Assembly: GCA_963726785.1 (NCBI GenBank)
Contig: CAVSDJ010000007.1
Location: 1,240,001-1,304,000, forward strand
Length of the DNA stretch: 64,000 bases
From: DATEKX01 sp963726785
GTDB taxonomy: Bacteria > Acidobacteriota > Blastocatellia > UBA7656
Reading direction: 5' to 3'
Shown here: piece by piece, positions 9,193 through 18,420 of the stretch
How the letters are laid out: each line of letters starts with the position of its first letter
Position numbering within the stretch: the stretch's first letter is position 1
Position numbers and translations under genes: made by a program
The notes under the pieces: generated by a model
Databases searched by the model: none
Told to the model about the DNA's origin: nothing
What the model saw: only the letters and a program-made list of their open reading frames with translations

Positions 9193-9221
9193 TTAGACAC
9201 CCCAACAGGTCAGAATGTTCC
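9193..9221 (-). promoter_or_regulatory. ECF (sigma-E type) promoter for the sigma/anti-sigma operon
   Basis: On the minus strand GGAAC (9221-9217) is followed by an AT and 16 bases and then GTCTAA (9198-9193). This matches the GGAACTT-N16-GTCTAA pattern of sigma-E type promoters. It points at the sigma gene, leaving a 125-base leader. Confidence 0.75.
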
Positions 9222-9473
9222 AGCTTTTATAACTCTACCATATTAGAGAACGCGCCGCTGGAGTTAATTTGAAGACAGAATTTAAAGAAAGTGACAAGCA
9301 AAGCCGAGCCAGGAGATTCCCACTCTCTTCACTTTTTACCTTTTACCTTTTGCCTTTTCACTTCTGCCGTGTTGCTTGACAACCGAGCGGCGAGGCCGTT
9401 ATTTTGTCTATTAATCTACCGAACGGCGCAGCCGACCTTAAGCGCTCGTCATATCCTAGGAGGACAAGAAGTT

Positions 9474-10265
9474 TTGGCAAAAGCACGCAGGAAAAAAAGC
9501 CGCATCGCGGTCAAAGACATGAAGCACCGCAATGACCCGATGATTCGCTTTTATGAAAAGACGCAGGATTGGCTACAAGACAAAGGCCGCCCGATCATCA
9601 TTGGTATCGGCATCGTAGTAGGGCTGTTGCTGGTTTATGCCATAGGCAATTATTTCTTTCATTACAGAAAAGCGAGAGCCGAAACGGCGTTCGCTCAGGC
9701 GTTTGAGAAATATAACGCCCCCGTGCAAGATTCGACCGTAGTATCGACCGCTCCTCCGTCGGGCAGAACATACAGCGACGAAGCAACGAAGTGGCAAGAA
9801 TCGGCTCAAGCCTTCGAGCAGTTGGCCAGTGATTATTCCAGCTATTACGACGCGATAGGTCAATACTACGCGGGCGTGTCTTACCTTCACCTGGAAGGCT
9901 CGCGCGACCGTGGGCTAAGACTGCTTGAGCAAGCCGCGGGCAAAAACGATCAGCCGACCTCAGACCTTGCGCGACTTGCGATGGTGGAAAACTTCTCGGC
10001 CAACGGCGAAACAGACAAGGCTATTTCGATCTGCGAACAACTGATCAAATCCAACAACGTATTCAAACCGTCAATCCAACTGGCGCTCGGTCGCCTTTAC
10101 GAAAAGAGCGGTGACACAGAAAAGGCTGTGGAAGCCTATTTCGAGGCGGCCAAACCTGATCGCACCGTCGGCGCAGGCCAGGAAGCTGAGAAGCGTCTTG
10201 CCGCGCTCGCGCCTGATCGCATAAAGGATTTGCCCGCAGCGCCTATTACGCCCTACCAACCCTAG
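9474..10265 (+). CDS. Membrane-anchored TPR protein, YfgM-like
   Basis: About 263 residues from a TTG start that has AGGAGG (9458-9463) ten bases upstream; the frame stays open further upstream but without a comparable ribosome site. The N-terminus is very basic (AKARRKKSR), then one transmembrane helix at about residues 42-62 (RPIIIGIGIVVGLLLVYAI), then a periplasmic helical domain with TPR-like pairs to the C-terminus. This is the layout of YfgM/ancillary SecYEG TPR proteins, which associate with translocon chaperones; that assignment is by architecture only. The 9068-9473 gap holds the ECF promoter of the divergent operon and otherwise nothing recognisable. Confidence 0.8.
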   Translation: MAKARRKKSRIAVKDMKHRNDPMIRFYEKTQDWLQDKGRPIIIGIGIVVGLLLVYAIGNYFFHYRKARAETAFAQAFEKYNAPVQDSTVVSTAPPSGRTYSDEATKWQESAQAFEQLASDYSSYYDAIGQYYAGVSYLHLEGSRDRGLRLLEQAAGKNDQPTSDLARLAMVENFSANGETDKAISICEQLIKSNNVFKPSIQLALGRLYEKSGDTEKAVEAYFEAAKPDRTVGAGQEAEKRLAALAPDRIKDLPAAPITPYQP

Positions 10266-10347
10266 TCAGTAATTCAGTAGTCAGTGGCCGGTGGTTAGTT
10301 GTAGGGCTTGAGACTACTAATCGCTGACCGCTTACTACTGATCATTG
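10266..10347. repeat. Intergenic hairpin of CAGTAGTCAGT words
   Basis: Reiterated AGTCAGT/AGTAGTCAGTGG words (10266-10299) are followed by partial complements (ACTACTAATCGCTGACCGCTTACTACTGA). It is another member of the short-word hairpin series. Confidence 0.5.
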
Positions 10348-11451
10348 ATGGAAAATTTCGCGCATACACTTCTAGGTCTTTCGCTGGCAAAAGCAGGACT
10401 GGAACGCGCGACGCCGCTGGCCACCACTGCGCTGGTAATATCGTCGAACCTGCCCGACGTTGACGTGTTGATGCGAGTCGGCGGCGGCACTACGGATTAT
10501 CTTCATTATCATCGTGGATTCACGCACTCGTTTGTAGGGCTGGCGTTGCTCGGCGCAGTGATTGCGCTCTTGCTCACCTTTCTTGATCGTCGCTTTCGAT
10601 TGCGGCGCGACCATCGCCGCAGGCCCGTCCGTCCGCTCAGAATTTTTTGGGTAGCTTATCTGGGCGGCCTTGGCCATACGTACATGGATTTTACGAACAA
10701 CTATGGCGTGCGGCCTCTGCTTCCTTTCAGCAATCACTGGTTCTATGGCGACATCGCTTTCGTCGTTGATCCGTGGATATGGCTTGATACTTGGCTCGGC
10801 TGTCGTGTGGCTGACGACAACCGACAATGCGCGAGCTTTCTTGTGGCTCGCAATAGGCGTCAGCCCTCGCGCTCATAATGGGGCTTGCATTGCGCAACCC
10901 GTCCGAACAACTCGCGACTATTCCAACTGCTTGCTCGAATTATCTGGTTCGCAGGACTTGCGATTATCATCGCAGGCGCACTGATGGGATGGGGTCGCTA
11001 CGGCGAAAAGCTCGCCAGGTATTCGCTGCTCGTTTTGGGAATCTATTACGCAGGGATGTGGATGGCGCATCAATCGGCGATGAGACACAATCTTGTGCGC
11101 GCAGAAGGCTACAGTCAGGTCGCTGCATGGCCGACACCTGCAAATCCCATGTTGTGGCAGTTGGTTGCGCGTAAAGAAGAACAATTCTACACGGGCTATA
11201 TCAATTTGACCGAGCCCGCGACTTCCGAATGGCGCGAGGCGGCAACGCTCGACCCGAATTTAGTCGAAGCCATCAGACAGTCGCCCGAAGCGCGAGTCTT
11301 TCTGGACTTCACTCGCTTTGCGGCGGCCAGTGTTGACGAGAGCGCAGACCGGTACACTGTTTCGCTTCGCGACCTGCGATTCGATTTACGAATGCGCGTG
11401 GAACTGGATCGCGACCTGAACGTTTTATCAACCGATGTGCGATGGTTCTGA
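10348..11451 (+). CDS. Metal-dependent hydrolase, YdjM-like membrane protein (three +1 frame breaks)
   Basis: The product is spread over four consecutive frames: frame 1 to about 10785, frame 2 to about 10858, frame 0 to about 10929, then frame 1 again to the stop at 11451. Joined, it reads as one protein of about 365 residues. The N-terminal half has the YdjM-type signature HTLLGLSLAKAG, NLPDVDV, HRGFTHSF and HTYMDFTNNYG, with several transmembrane helices. These His/Asp residues form the putative metal site. The C-terminal soluble part is conserved in acidobacterial homologues (from memory). Each break is repaired by adding CG to turn G into GCG. With three hits the gene is either badly sequenced or a pseudogene; I favour the former because all three go the same way as in essential genes nearby. 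Confidence 0.75.
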
Positions 11452-11506
11452 CGGTCGCTTTAGTGTTGCCTGCGTAACCGCTCGACAATAGAATTGAAGT
11501 TGATTG

Positions 11507-12739
11507 ATGAATACAGCAAGCATTCGCCCCGGCTATATACCCTATACGCTCTCAGCCGCAGTATTAATGACGGCAGGGTCGGCGCTGCTCAAAACCGGAT
11601 GGCTCTTGTCCGGGCTTGCGTGCTGGTTGATGCTCGCGCCGGTGATTGCAGCGGCTTTGCTTGACCGCATAGAGTTCGACGGGCAAAAGATTCTTCATCG
11701 CGGGCCGCTCGCTTTTCTTCTCTCGAAAATTTTCCGCATACGACGCGAGCTTCCTGTCTTTGAGATAGAGACCATAACGACCGAGACGACAAGCCTGAGC
11801 CTTGCGACCGGCGATACTCGTATGAGTTATCGCACGCGCGTTAGCGGCGCAGGGATAGAGATAGTCGTTCGCTCGCATCGCTCGACATACGTGCCGTTTA
11901 TCAAATGGCTGTTTCGCGCCGTGGGTTCCAATAAGCTGGACCCTCGCTCGTTAGAGCTTTTCGAATACCTCGAATCTGGAGCGACGATAAAAAGCTCGCC
12001 GGTTTTGAAAGACGAAATTGCCGCGATGCCCGTTTCTCGCCTCAGGCGCATAGCCAACGCGCTGAAGCTTGCAGGACGGCTTGCGCAGGCGTCGAGTTAT
12101 TTTCGCGTCGCTTATGAGAAGGAGCCTCGCAATCCCGAATTGCTTTACGAGATGTCGCGATTTTTCCGCTCGTCTGCTCAAACGCACGACATCAAGCTGC
12201 TCCAGCGATCAGACGCCTGCTTGAGACTGGCAGCGCGACTTGCGGGCGAAGAAGCGAGCTTGCTCGAACGAATCGGCGAAGCGTTTTTCGAGCGGTTGGA
12301 TTACAAGCGCGCGTCCGAATGTTTCCGCCGCGCGCTGGCGTCTGACCCTGCGCGCTTTCGCGCAAACGTGGGACTCGCAGAGATAGCGCTGCGCGACGGG
12401 AAGCTCGCGCACGTTGCGCATTTTTACAACGCCGCTACGGCGATCAATGATGCGGCGCTGGCTCGAATGGCCGCGCGCGAAGCTCGCTACTACGAGCGGC
12501 TGATGGGCGACGATGATTTTCTCGAATCCGAGCTTCGCCGCATAAAAATATCGAACCAGGTTCGCTGGGCGCAGCGGCTTGCGGCTGTGACGTTTTTTAT
12601 CTCCTGGATGATAGCCGGATTCATAGGCCGATTTTATTCTTTCGTAGAAGAATTCGGCTGGGCATTGATGGCTACATCCGGGTTGCTCTGGTGCACGGCA
12701 ACATTTACCATGAGATACTTTCGACGCCGACTCCCTTGA
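11507..12739 (+). CDS. Membrane protein with PH-like N-terminal region and TPR repeats
   Basis: 410 residues from the second ATG. Two transmembrane helices lie near the N-terminus (about 12-50). They are followed by a bacterial PH-like beta-rich segment (FDGQKILHRGPLAF...FEIETITTETTSLSL). TPR-type helical pairs then run over residues 175-330, and two closing transmembrane helices lie at about 360-400. No known family is recognised with confidence. The last 49 bases overlap the extended upstream frame of the following ferritin-like gene but not its likely start. Confidence 0.75.
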   Translation: MNTASIRPGYIPYTLSAAVLMTAGSALLKTGWLLSGLACWLMLAPVIAAALLDRIEFDGQKILHRGPLAFLLSKIFRIRRELPVFEIETITTETTSLSLATGDTRMSYRTRVSGAGIEIVVRSHRSTYVPFIKWLFRAVGSNKLDPRSLELFEYLESGATIKSSPVLKDEIAAMPVSRLRRIANALKLAGRLAQASSYFRVAYEKEPRNPELLYEMSRFFRSSAQTHDIKLLQRSDACLRLAARLAGEEASLLERIGEAFFERLDYKRASECFRRALASDPARFRANVGLAEIALRDGKLAHVAHFYNAATAINDAALARMAAREARYYERLMGDDDFLESELRRIKISNQVRWAQRLAAVTFFISWMIAGFIGRFYSFVEEFGWALMATSGLLWCTATFTMRYFRRRLP

Positions 12740-12771
12740 AGATTACGCGGGTCAGAGAAAGCCAATTTGCT

Positions 12772-13455
12772 ATGACTATGAATCAAAATGCGCAGATTTT
12801 AAGCAGTAAAGATTTTGTAATAATGCTCGCAGAAGAGAATCGCTCGACGCTCGAACGATTGGGGCAACTCAGCACCTCAGGCGATGCGCCTGAGACATTG
12901 ACCGTTGAGCGATTGCTTCTGGTCGCGCTCAAGAACGAGCTTGAAGCCACAGAAATCGCTGCCTTGTGGATGGGTACGACCTCAGAGCTTGATGTGAAGC
13001 TGGCTTTCGCCCGTCAGGTCGGCGACGAGGCGAAGCACTATCGCTTGATCTCGGAGCGACTGACCAATCTTGGCGTTGACGTAAGCCTCATTGACCCGCG
13101 CGAGGGTGGATACTCTTCCCTGTTCGAGTATCTAAAGGCGCTTCAAAGCACCGTGGCTCGCGTCGCCGCCGGACAATTCACACGCGAAGGCATAGCCCTG
13201 GTGCGCAATCAAGCATTCATCGAGTTCTGCGAGTCACGCGGCGATCACGAAACGGCTGCCCTTTATCGCGATCTGATTCAGCCGGACGAACAGCACCATC
13301 ACGAATTAGGCCGCGCATTGCTTGCGCGTTACTGCGTGACTGCGGATGAGCAAACGGTCGCGCAACAGGCCGCTCGCCGCACGCTTGAACTTGCCGAAGA
13401 GATTCAGGAAACGGCGCGCCTCAAGGCGGGCATAAGTCGCGCGCCCGGATGTTGA
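12772..13455 (+). CDS. Ferritin-like diiron domain protein
   Basis: About 227 residues from the ATG at 12772; an in-frame ATG two codons later is an alternative. The four-helix bundle pattern is visible: a first E (KNELEATEIAALW), D-E-A-K-H-Y (ExxH-like), a third helix with IEFCESRGDHE, and E-Q-H-H-H-E-L near residue 200. These are plausible diiron ligands. The family includes rubrerythrin-like oxidoreductases and MiaE-type hydroxylases; the substrate cannot be named. It starts 33 bases after the previous gene and may be cotranscribed with it. The 263 bases that follow (13456-13718) contain no gene or RNA that I can see. Confidence 0.75.
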   Translation: MTMNQNAQILSSKDFVIMLAEENRSTLERLGQLSTSGDAPETLTVERLLLVALKNELEATEIAALWMGTTSELDVKLAFARQVGDEAKHYRLISERLTNLGVDVSLIDPREGGYSSLFEYLKALQSTVARVAAGQFTREGIALVRNQAFIEFCESRGDHETAALYRDLIQPDEQHHHELGRALLARYCVTADEQTVAQQAARRTLELAEEIQETARLKAGISRAPGC

Positions 13456-13718
13456 TAAATAGTGAATCATGATGAGTGAGAAGTGACGAGTTGAATCTTG
13501 AGTATTTCATTACGCAAATAGAGTCTTTGCTACTTACTTCCGAAATTAGTATTTACTGGCTGAACGAGTCCGGCTAACATAGCCCTGTGGATTGAGTTGA
13601 GGGATTTGTGCTCTGCTATTTTGTCCGGCCAATCGCTCCACGCCTCCATTGCCTTTAACCAGACCCCCTCTGTAGTTCGCTGCCCCTCGGTCAGCCGACT
13701 ATATCCCTGAGAGAAATA

Positions 13719-15083
13719 ATGCCGCAGCTATCGAGAGGCGACATACTTGACCGCATCGCTTGTGGTGAGAGCCTTCGCGGAGTCAACCTTGTACGCATTG
13801 ATCTTTCGGCGCTTGATCTGGCGCAAGCCGATTTTGCCGAAGCCAACCTGCGTATGGCCGATCTGACGCGAGCCGATTTAAGAGACACTCGGCTGACGGG
13901 ATGTTTTTTGAGCGGCGCAGTCCTCAACGAATGCAACATGGTGGGCGCAAACCTTGTTGAATCGAGCATGATTGGCGCGATGCTCAACGGCGCTGACTTA
14001 AGCCGCGCCGATCTGAGCGGCGCTGACCTCACAGGGGCCAGCCTTCAAAGCGCGACGCTTTCTGGCGCATACATGGTTGGGACCTTCTTGAACGAAACAG
14101 ACCTGGGCGGCGCGAAATTGACGGGCGCTTATATCAGGATGGCTCAGATGGCCGGAAGCAATCTCACCAACGCCGTGCTTGAAGGCGCAGACCTTTCACA
14201 TACAGACCTCTCCGGCGTTCGACTTGACGGTTGCTCGCTCGTAGGCGCGAATCTTTCGGGCGCGAATCTTTCGGCCAGCACGCTCGTAGGCTGCAACCTG
14301 CGAGGCGCGAATCTTTCAGGCGCTATTTTGCAGGGCTGCAATCTTTCAGGCGCAAAGTTGTACGACATAACATTCGCGGGCGCGAAACTCGATGATGCAT
14401 GGGCCGATTGGGTTGACATAGGCATTGACGACCGCAACTCGGAGCGGGCTTCGCTCGAAGAGGCATTCGTCGGCATCCTGAGCAAGCCTATGGCGCAGTT
14501 GCTGGTCGAAGGCCGCGTCAGCGACGATGTGTGGGCGGTGGTTATAGCTCACCTCTGCGATTTTCAAATCACGCGCCCTAATCATTCGGATGTCAGGCTC
14601 AGGGCCATACATCAAGGCATCAGTTCATCAGCTCTCTACCTTGAAGCAGAACATGAACTGAGCCTTGCGGCCTACCTGGCCGAGATCGCAGATATAATAG
14701 GCAAAGGCTCGCTTGAGCTTTTTGAAAAACTCGCCGCCGCAGTCGCAGACCGAACCGAGCAGAGTTTCAACACCGGAAACGCGATCACCATCTCGCCCTT
14801 CTCTTCACTTGGGCTTGCCACCGAAGCTGCTGCCAGCCAGCAGGCGTTAAATAGTCAGTCTGCGCTATCGCGCGTCGAAGCGTTGCAACGCACGGCATTC
14901 TGGACGAGCGACAAAGCAGTCGTGGTGCTGACGGGCAATCGTCAAATCTGGCTCGAAGTGACATCAAATCCCTCGCTCACGCTGCGCCCGCCGCACGGCT
15001 CTGCCGTAGGCATTGACCTCATACGCGGCCACTTCATCACAGAAGATCACCACAGGAATAAGACGGTGGTCAACAGCAGGTAG
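13719..15083 (+). CDS. Pentapeptide repeat protein
   Basis: 454 residues. Residues about 15-225 are made of consecutive A(D/N)LxX pentapeptides (for example ADLTRADLRDTRLTG and GANLSGANLSASTLVG), which fold as a right-handed quadrilateral beta-helix. The remaining about 220 residues are not repetitive, are helical in composition, and end in a region of mixed character. There is no signal peptide, so it is probably cytoplasmic. Function is unknown; DNA-mimic, regulatory and scaffold roles are known in the family. Confidence 0.88.
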   Translation: MPQLSRGDILDRIACGESLRGVNLVRIDLSALDLAQADFAEANLRMADLTRADLRDTRLTGCFLSGAVLNECNMVGANLVESSMIGAMLNGADLSRADLSGADLTGASLQSATLSGAYMVGTFLNETDLGGAKLTGAYIRMAQMAGSNLTNAVLEGADLSHTDLSGVRLDGCSLVGANLSGANLSASTLVGCNLRGANLSGAILQGCNLSGAKLYDITFAGAKLDDAWADWVDIGIDDRNSERASLEEAFVGILSKPMAQLLVEGRVSDDVWAVVIAHLCDFQITRPNHSDVRLRAIHQGISSSALYLEAEHELSLAAYLAEIADIIGKGSLELFEKLAAAVADRTEQSFNTGNAITISPFSSLGLATEAAASQQALNSQSALSRVEALQRTAFWTSDKAVVVLTGNRQIWLEVTSNPSLTLRPPHGSAVGIDLIRGHFITEDHHRNKTVVNSR

Positions 15084-15117
15084 GCAAGCGATACTCGGTA
15101 TTAGCTATTACGCATTT

Positions 15118-15986
15118 TTATTGCTTGATACCCAGCGCCTTTCGCACCTCGTCAAGCGATTTGTCATCAATCTTCGCGCGCTCGGCTAGAGTCAAGCTGC
15201 GCGCGGCCAGTTGCCGGTAGACCTCAAGCCAGTCGCTCGAAACATCGGCTATGGATTTCATGTTTCGCCTGACAGTGCCCGCATCACCTCTGCGAACAGG
15301 GCCTGTGAGCGCGAGCGCAGGGCCGACCGCTCGCACGTTTGCGACCGTTCCTTCGACTAAGGGCATCAGCACCTTCTTCGATTCTGCACTGCTCAGGCCG
15401 CATTGTTCGAGTAGTTCGAGGCTGATGCTTAAAAGCGCGATGACCCCGCCTGATGCCATCACAGCCGCCGCGTGATAGAGGCTCTTCATATCTGTAGGGA
15501 TTTCAAAATAGCGAGCGCCTATTCGGCGCACTAACCGGCGCGCGGCGCGCGCTGCTCGCGGTTCTCCTTCTATGCAAAAGTAGCTGCGGCCAGCAAGCTC
15601 AAGCGCGCGCGCGGGACTCTCGAACGTTTGAAGCGGATGGCACGACCCCGTAGCCAGTCCGCGCTCTGCCAATCGGTCGAGCACATCGCTCGCAATCGCG
15701 CCGCTCGTATGCAGCGCGACTGCACGACTGACGCTTGAAGCATTGTTCATCACAAGCTCGACCGCCTCGCTTATCCTATCGTCAGGCGTTGCGATTAAAA
15801 TCAAGTCGGCAGGAGAAAGATGAGCGCGCGCCGCCATGTGCGGATTGCCCGCGCCGATAAAGCGGACGGCGGCGACGCTTGCTCGCCGCGAGCGGCAGAC
15901 CACGTCAGTTATTTCGTAGCCCGCACACCGCGCGAGCCGCCCATTGTTTGCCCGACGCGACCCGCGCCTATGATTGAGATTTTCAA
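15118..15986 (-). CDS. Rossmann-fold DUF2520 / NADP-oxidoreductase-like protein (one frame break near the N-terminus)
   Basis: The correct start is probably the TTG at 15986, which has AAGGAG seven bases upstream and gives KISIIGAGRVGQTMG, a classical dinucleotide-binding loop. The rest of the protein is in another frame (from about 15935 down), reading RLARCAGYEITDVVC. Restoring one C (CGG to CCGG) joins them and yields about 290 residues. The C-terminal half (LYHAAAVMASGGVIALLSISLELL) matches the helical dimerisation domain of DUF2520 proteins. The alternative ATG at 15993 encodes an N-terminus without the GxGxxG loop, which argues against it. The substrate is unknown. Confidence 0.75.
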
Positions 15987-16085
15987 ATCGCATACTCCTT
16001 CATCCGATCACCTGAGATTTGAGATACTGATGATAAATGCCGCGACACATCAGGCGCAAATTAGCGATTTATAATTCACCTCTAA

Positions 16086-16114
16086 TCAACTTTTAATATC
16101 CGAACGGGTATAAT
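16086..16114 (+). promoter_or_regulatory. Probable promoter of the M48 protease gene
   Basis: A perfect -10 hexamer TATAAT lies at 16109-16114, with a weak -35 (TCAACT) 17 bases upstream. It is 103 bases before the chosen start codon. Confidence 0.5.
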
Positions 16115-16216
16115 CTTCGGCAGCTTCCGGCCACAAATATGCTTGTGGTAGACTTAATGCGGAAGAGCAAACCATCCCGTGCGGATGCTTGCAAGCAATT
16201 TTCAGGAGTTCACACA

Positions 16217-17311
16217 ATGAAATCAAAATTATTAAAGCGCGTTACGGCTTTGATGCTGGCAGCCCTGTTTGCTGCGCCGACCGCTCTGTTTGCGGACGAC
16301 AAGAACAAGGCGTCAGCTCCGACGAATCAACCGGCGACTAAAGGCAAGCTTGAAGATGACGAGAACCCGAATATGATCGGCAAACGCAACGTCAACAAGC
16401 ACCAGATCAATTTCTACTCACTTGAGAAAGAAGTCGCACTTGGCCGCCAGGTCGCCGCGCAGGTTGACAACCAGGCCAAGTTCGTTGACGACCCTGTCAT
16501 AACAGAGTATGTAAATCGCATAGGCCAGAATCTCGCGCTGCATTCAGATGCCAAGATTCCTTTCACGATCAAAGTTCTCGACTCTGATGATGTGAACGCA
16601 TTCGCACTGCCCGGCGGTTTCCTCTACGTCAACAAAGGGGCGATACTTGCGGCAGACAGCGAAGCCGAGCTTGCGGGCGTAATGGCGCACGAGATAGCTC
16701 ACGTAGCCGCGCGTCACGGCGTTGAACAGGCATCGAAAGCGACGCTTGCAAACTATGCGATGATTCCGCTGATTTTTATGACGGGCGGTCTCGGGTATCT
16801 GGTTTATCAAGGCGTCCAAATAGGCGTGCCGCTGGCTTTCTTGAAATTCGGTCGCGGCGCAGAAGCGGAAGCCGATAAGCTCGGCGCGCAATATCTGTGG
16901 TCTGCCGGTTACGACCCGAATCATTTTCTCACCTTCTTTGAGAAGCTTGAGAAAAAGGAGAAGGGCAAACCCGGAACGCTCTCGAAACTTTTCGGCTCTC
17001 ATCCGCCGACCGCCGACCGCATCGCAAAGGTGCACGACCTGCTTGCAAGATTTCCTGATCGGGACGAATACATGCTCAGCACGTCTGATTTCGCACGTGT
17101 GAAATCGCGCTTACTTGCGCTGACAAATGCCCGGACTATTGACGCGTCGGGCAATCGTGATACCGGCCCGAAGCGGCCTACGCTTAAGCGGCGCAGGGAT
17201 GGCACTGAAGACCAGACTCAAACGGATACTCCGACCACAGAAACTCCCAAAGACAAGCCTGTGCTGAAGCGACGCGACAGCGATGGCAAGCCTCCTGACA
17301 AGAAACCATAA
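16217..17311 (+). CDS. M48 family zinc metalloprotease (secreted, BepA/LoiP-like)
   Basis: About 364 residues from the ATG at 16217, chosen because a CAGGAG ribosome site precedes it and a signal peptide follows (KRVTALMLAALFAAPTALFA, cleaved after about 28). The zinc motif HEIAH is in EVMAHEIAHVAARHG, and the third ligand Glu is in the AEAEADKLGAQYL helix. A hydrophobic stretch (MIPLIFMTGGLGYLVYQGV) follows the active site. The C-terminus is a Lys/Arg/Pro/Thr-rich low-complexity tail of about 60 residues. In the periplasm such proteases degrade or fold outer-membrane proteins. Confidence 0.9.
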   Translation: MKSKLLKRVTALMLAALFAAPTALFADDKNKASAPTNQPATKGKLEDDENPNMIGKRNVNKHQINFYSLEKEVALGRQVAAQVDNQAKFVDDPVITEYVNRIGQNLALHSDAKIPFTIKVLDSDDVNAFALPGGFLYVNKGAILAADSEAELAGVMAHEIAHVAARHGVEQASKATLANYAMIPLIFMTGGLGYLVYQGVQIGVPLAFLKFGRGAEAEADKLGAQYLWSAGYDPNHFLTFFEKLEKKEKGKPGTLSKLFGSHPPTADRIAKVHDLLARFPDRDEYMLSTSDFARVKSRLLALTNARTIDASGNRDTGPKRPTLKRRRDGTEDQTQTDTPTTETPKDKPVLKRRDSDGKPPDKKP

Positions 17312-17399
17312 GTCTATCTCATAGCTCCTTCGTAAACTTCGGGCTGATTGCGCGACACCCGCGCGGTCGGCCCGATTTGTTTTTCAGGAAATAGAACCT

Positions 17400-17891
17400 C
17401 TATGGAGTTGTCTGCCTGATCGCTTCATAAAGCGCGATGCCTGCGGAAGTGGCGAGGTTCAATGAGCGCACGCGCTTGTTGGGCATGGGAATAGTCAAAC
17501 ATCGTTCCCAGTTTGCCCGCAGCAACTCTTCGGGAAGCCCTCTGGTCTCGCGGCCAAAAACCAGACAATCATCGAGCGCATATTGAAAGTCTGTGTAGAG
17601 CCGCTCCGCTTTCGTCGTGAAGTAAAGGAAGCGACTGTCTGGAAGCGCAGCATAGAGCGCTTCGATGTTCATGTGATAATGAATCTCGACTTCACCCCAG
17701 TAGTCCAAACCTGCGCGACGCACAGCCTTTTCGTCAGTCCGAAATCCGAGCTTGCCTACCAGGTGCAAGGGCGTGAACGTGGCCGCGCACATGCGCGCAA
17801 TGTTTCCAGTATTAGGCGGAATTTCAGGCTCGATGAGCGCAACGTGCAGTCGCGCTTGCCGGTTCGGCTCAGTGTCAGGCGCGAGGCTCAT
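17400..17891 (-). CDS. trmL: tRNA (cytidine/uridine-34 2'-O)-methyltransferase
   Basis: 163 residues, the size of minimal SPOUT enzymes. The motifs N-T-G-N-I-A-R (motif 1), FGRETRGLPEELL (motif 2) and IPMPNKRVRSLNLATSAGIALYEA (motif 3) form the trefoil-knot SAM site. TrmL methylates the wobble base of tRNA-Leu. The ATG overlaps the stop of the upstream NUDIX gene by four bases, so the two form an operon. Confidence 0.93.
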   Translation of the reverse strand: MSLAPDTEPNRQARLHVALIEPEIPPNTGNIARMCAATFTPLHLVGKLGFRTDEKAVRRAGLDYWGEVEIHYHMNIEALYAALPDSRFLYFTTKAERLYTDFQYALDDCLVFGRETRGLPEELLRANWERCLTIPMPNKRVRSLNLATSAGIALYEAIRQTTP

Positions 17892-18382
17892 CTCTTTTTG
17901 CTTTCATTTGAATCGAGCAAACGCTCGCGCGCGAGGCGAACAATTTTCTTATGATCGAAAGCGAGCTTTGGCAGGCGGGCGCACGAATGCCATCGCGCGT
18001 CTTCTGCATCATCGCCAGCTTTCACTTCGGGGCGATTTTCGAGCAGTGCGGCGAAAGCAATGCTTACGGTATGGCCGCGCGGGTCGCGTCCGGGGTCTCC
18101 GAACGCGCCGATCTGTTGGAGGCTAATGCCGTAAAGCCCTGTCTCTTCTTTCAACTCGCGCGCGGCTGCCGCTTCGAGCGATTCGTCCTCATCAACGAAT
18201 CCGCCGGGCAATGCCCACTGCCCTTTGAATGGCTCGCTCGCGCGTTTGATAAGCAACACTTCGAGCGCTTCGGCTGCGTGATGAAATAGAACTATGTCAA
18301 CGGTCACCGAAGGTCGCGGGTGATCATAGCAATGCTGTTTTTTCTTTTTAGATTTTTTATCGCTGCTTTTTTTGTTTGCCAA
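17888..18382 (-). CDS. NUDIX hydrolase (ADP-ribose pyrophosphatase-like)
   Basis: 164 residues, read from a TTG codon with AAAGG eight bases upstream. A lysine-rich N-terminus (about 16 residues) precedes a full NUDIX box, GGFVDEDESLEAAAARELKEETGL with the REvxEE core. The substrate-specificity region resembles ADP-ribose or NADH-type NUDIX enzymes. It is followed by trmL and lies 38 bases downstream of the macrodomain gene on the same strand. This suggests shared handling of ADP-ribose or its derivatives (inference). Confidence 0.88.
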   Translation of the reverse strand: MANKKSSDKKSKKKKQHCYDHPRPSVTVDIVLFHHAAEALEVLLIKRASEPFKGQWALPGGFVDEDESLEAAAARELKEETGLYGISLQQIGAFGDPGRDPRGHTVSIAFAALLENRPEVKAGDDAEDARWHSCARLPKLAFDHKKIVRLARERLLDSNESKKR

Positions 18383-18420
18383 CTGAATAGCCTTTTCTCA
18401 AATATATTTTATGACTGCCT

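Noticed and set aside
13456..13718. Possible small RNA in the gap before the pentapeptide gene
   Set aside because: No promoter, hairpin or known RNA consensus could be recognised by eye.
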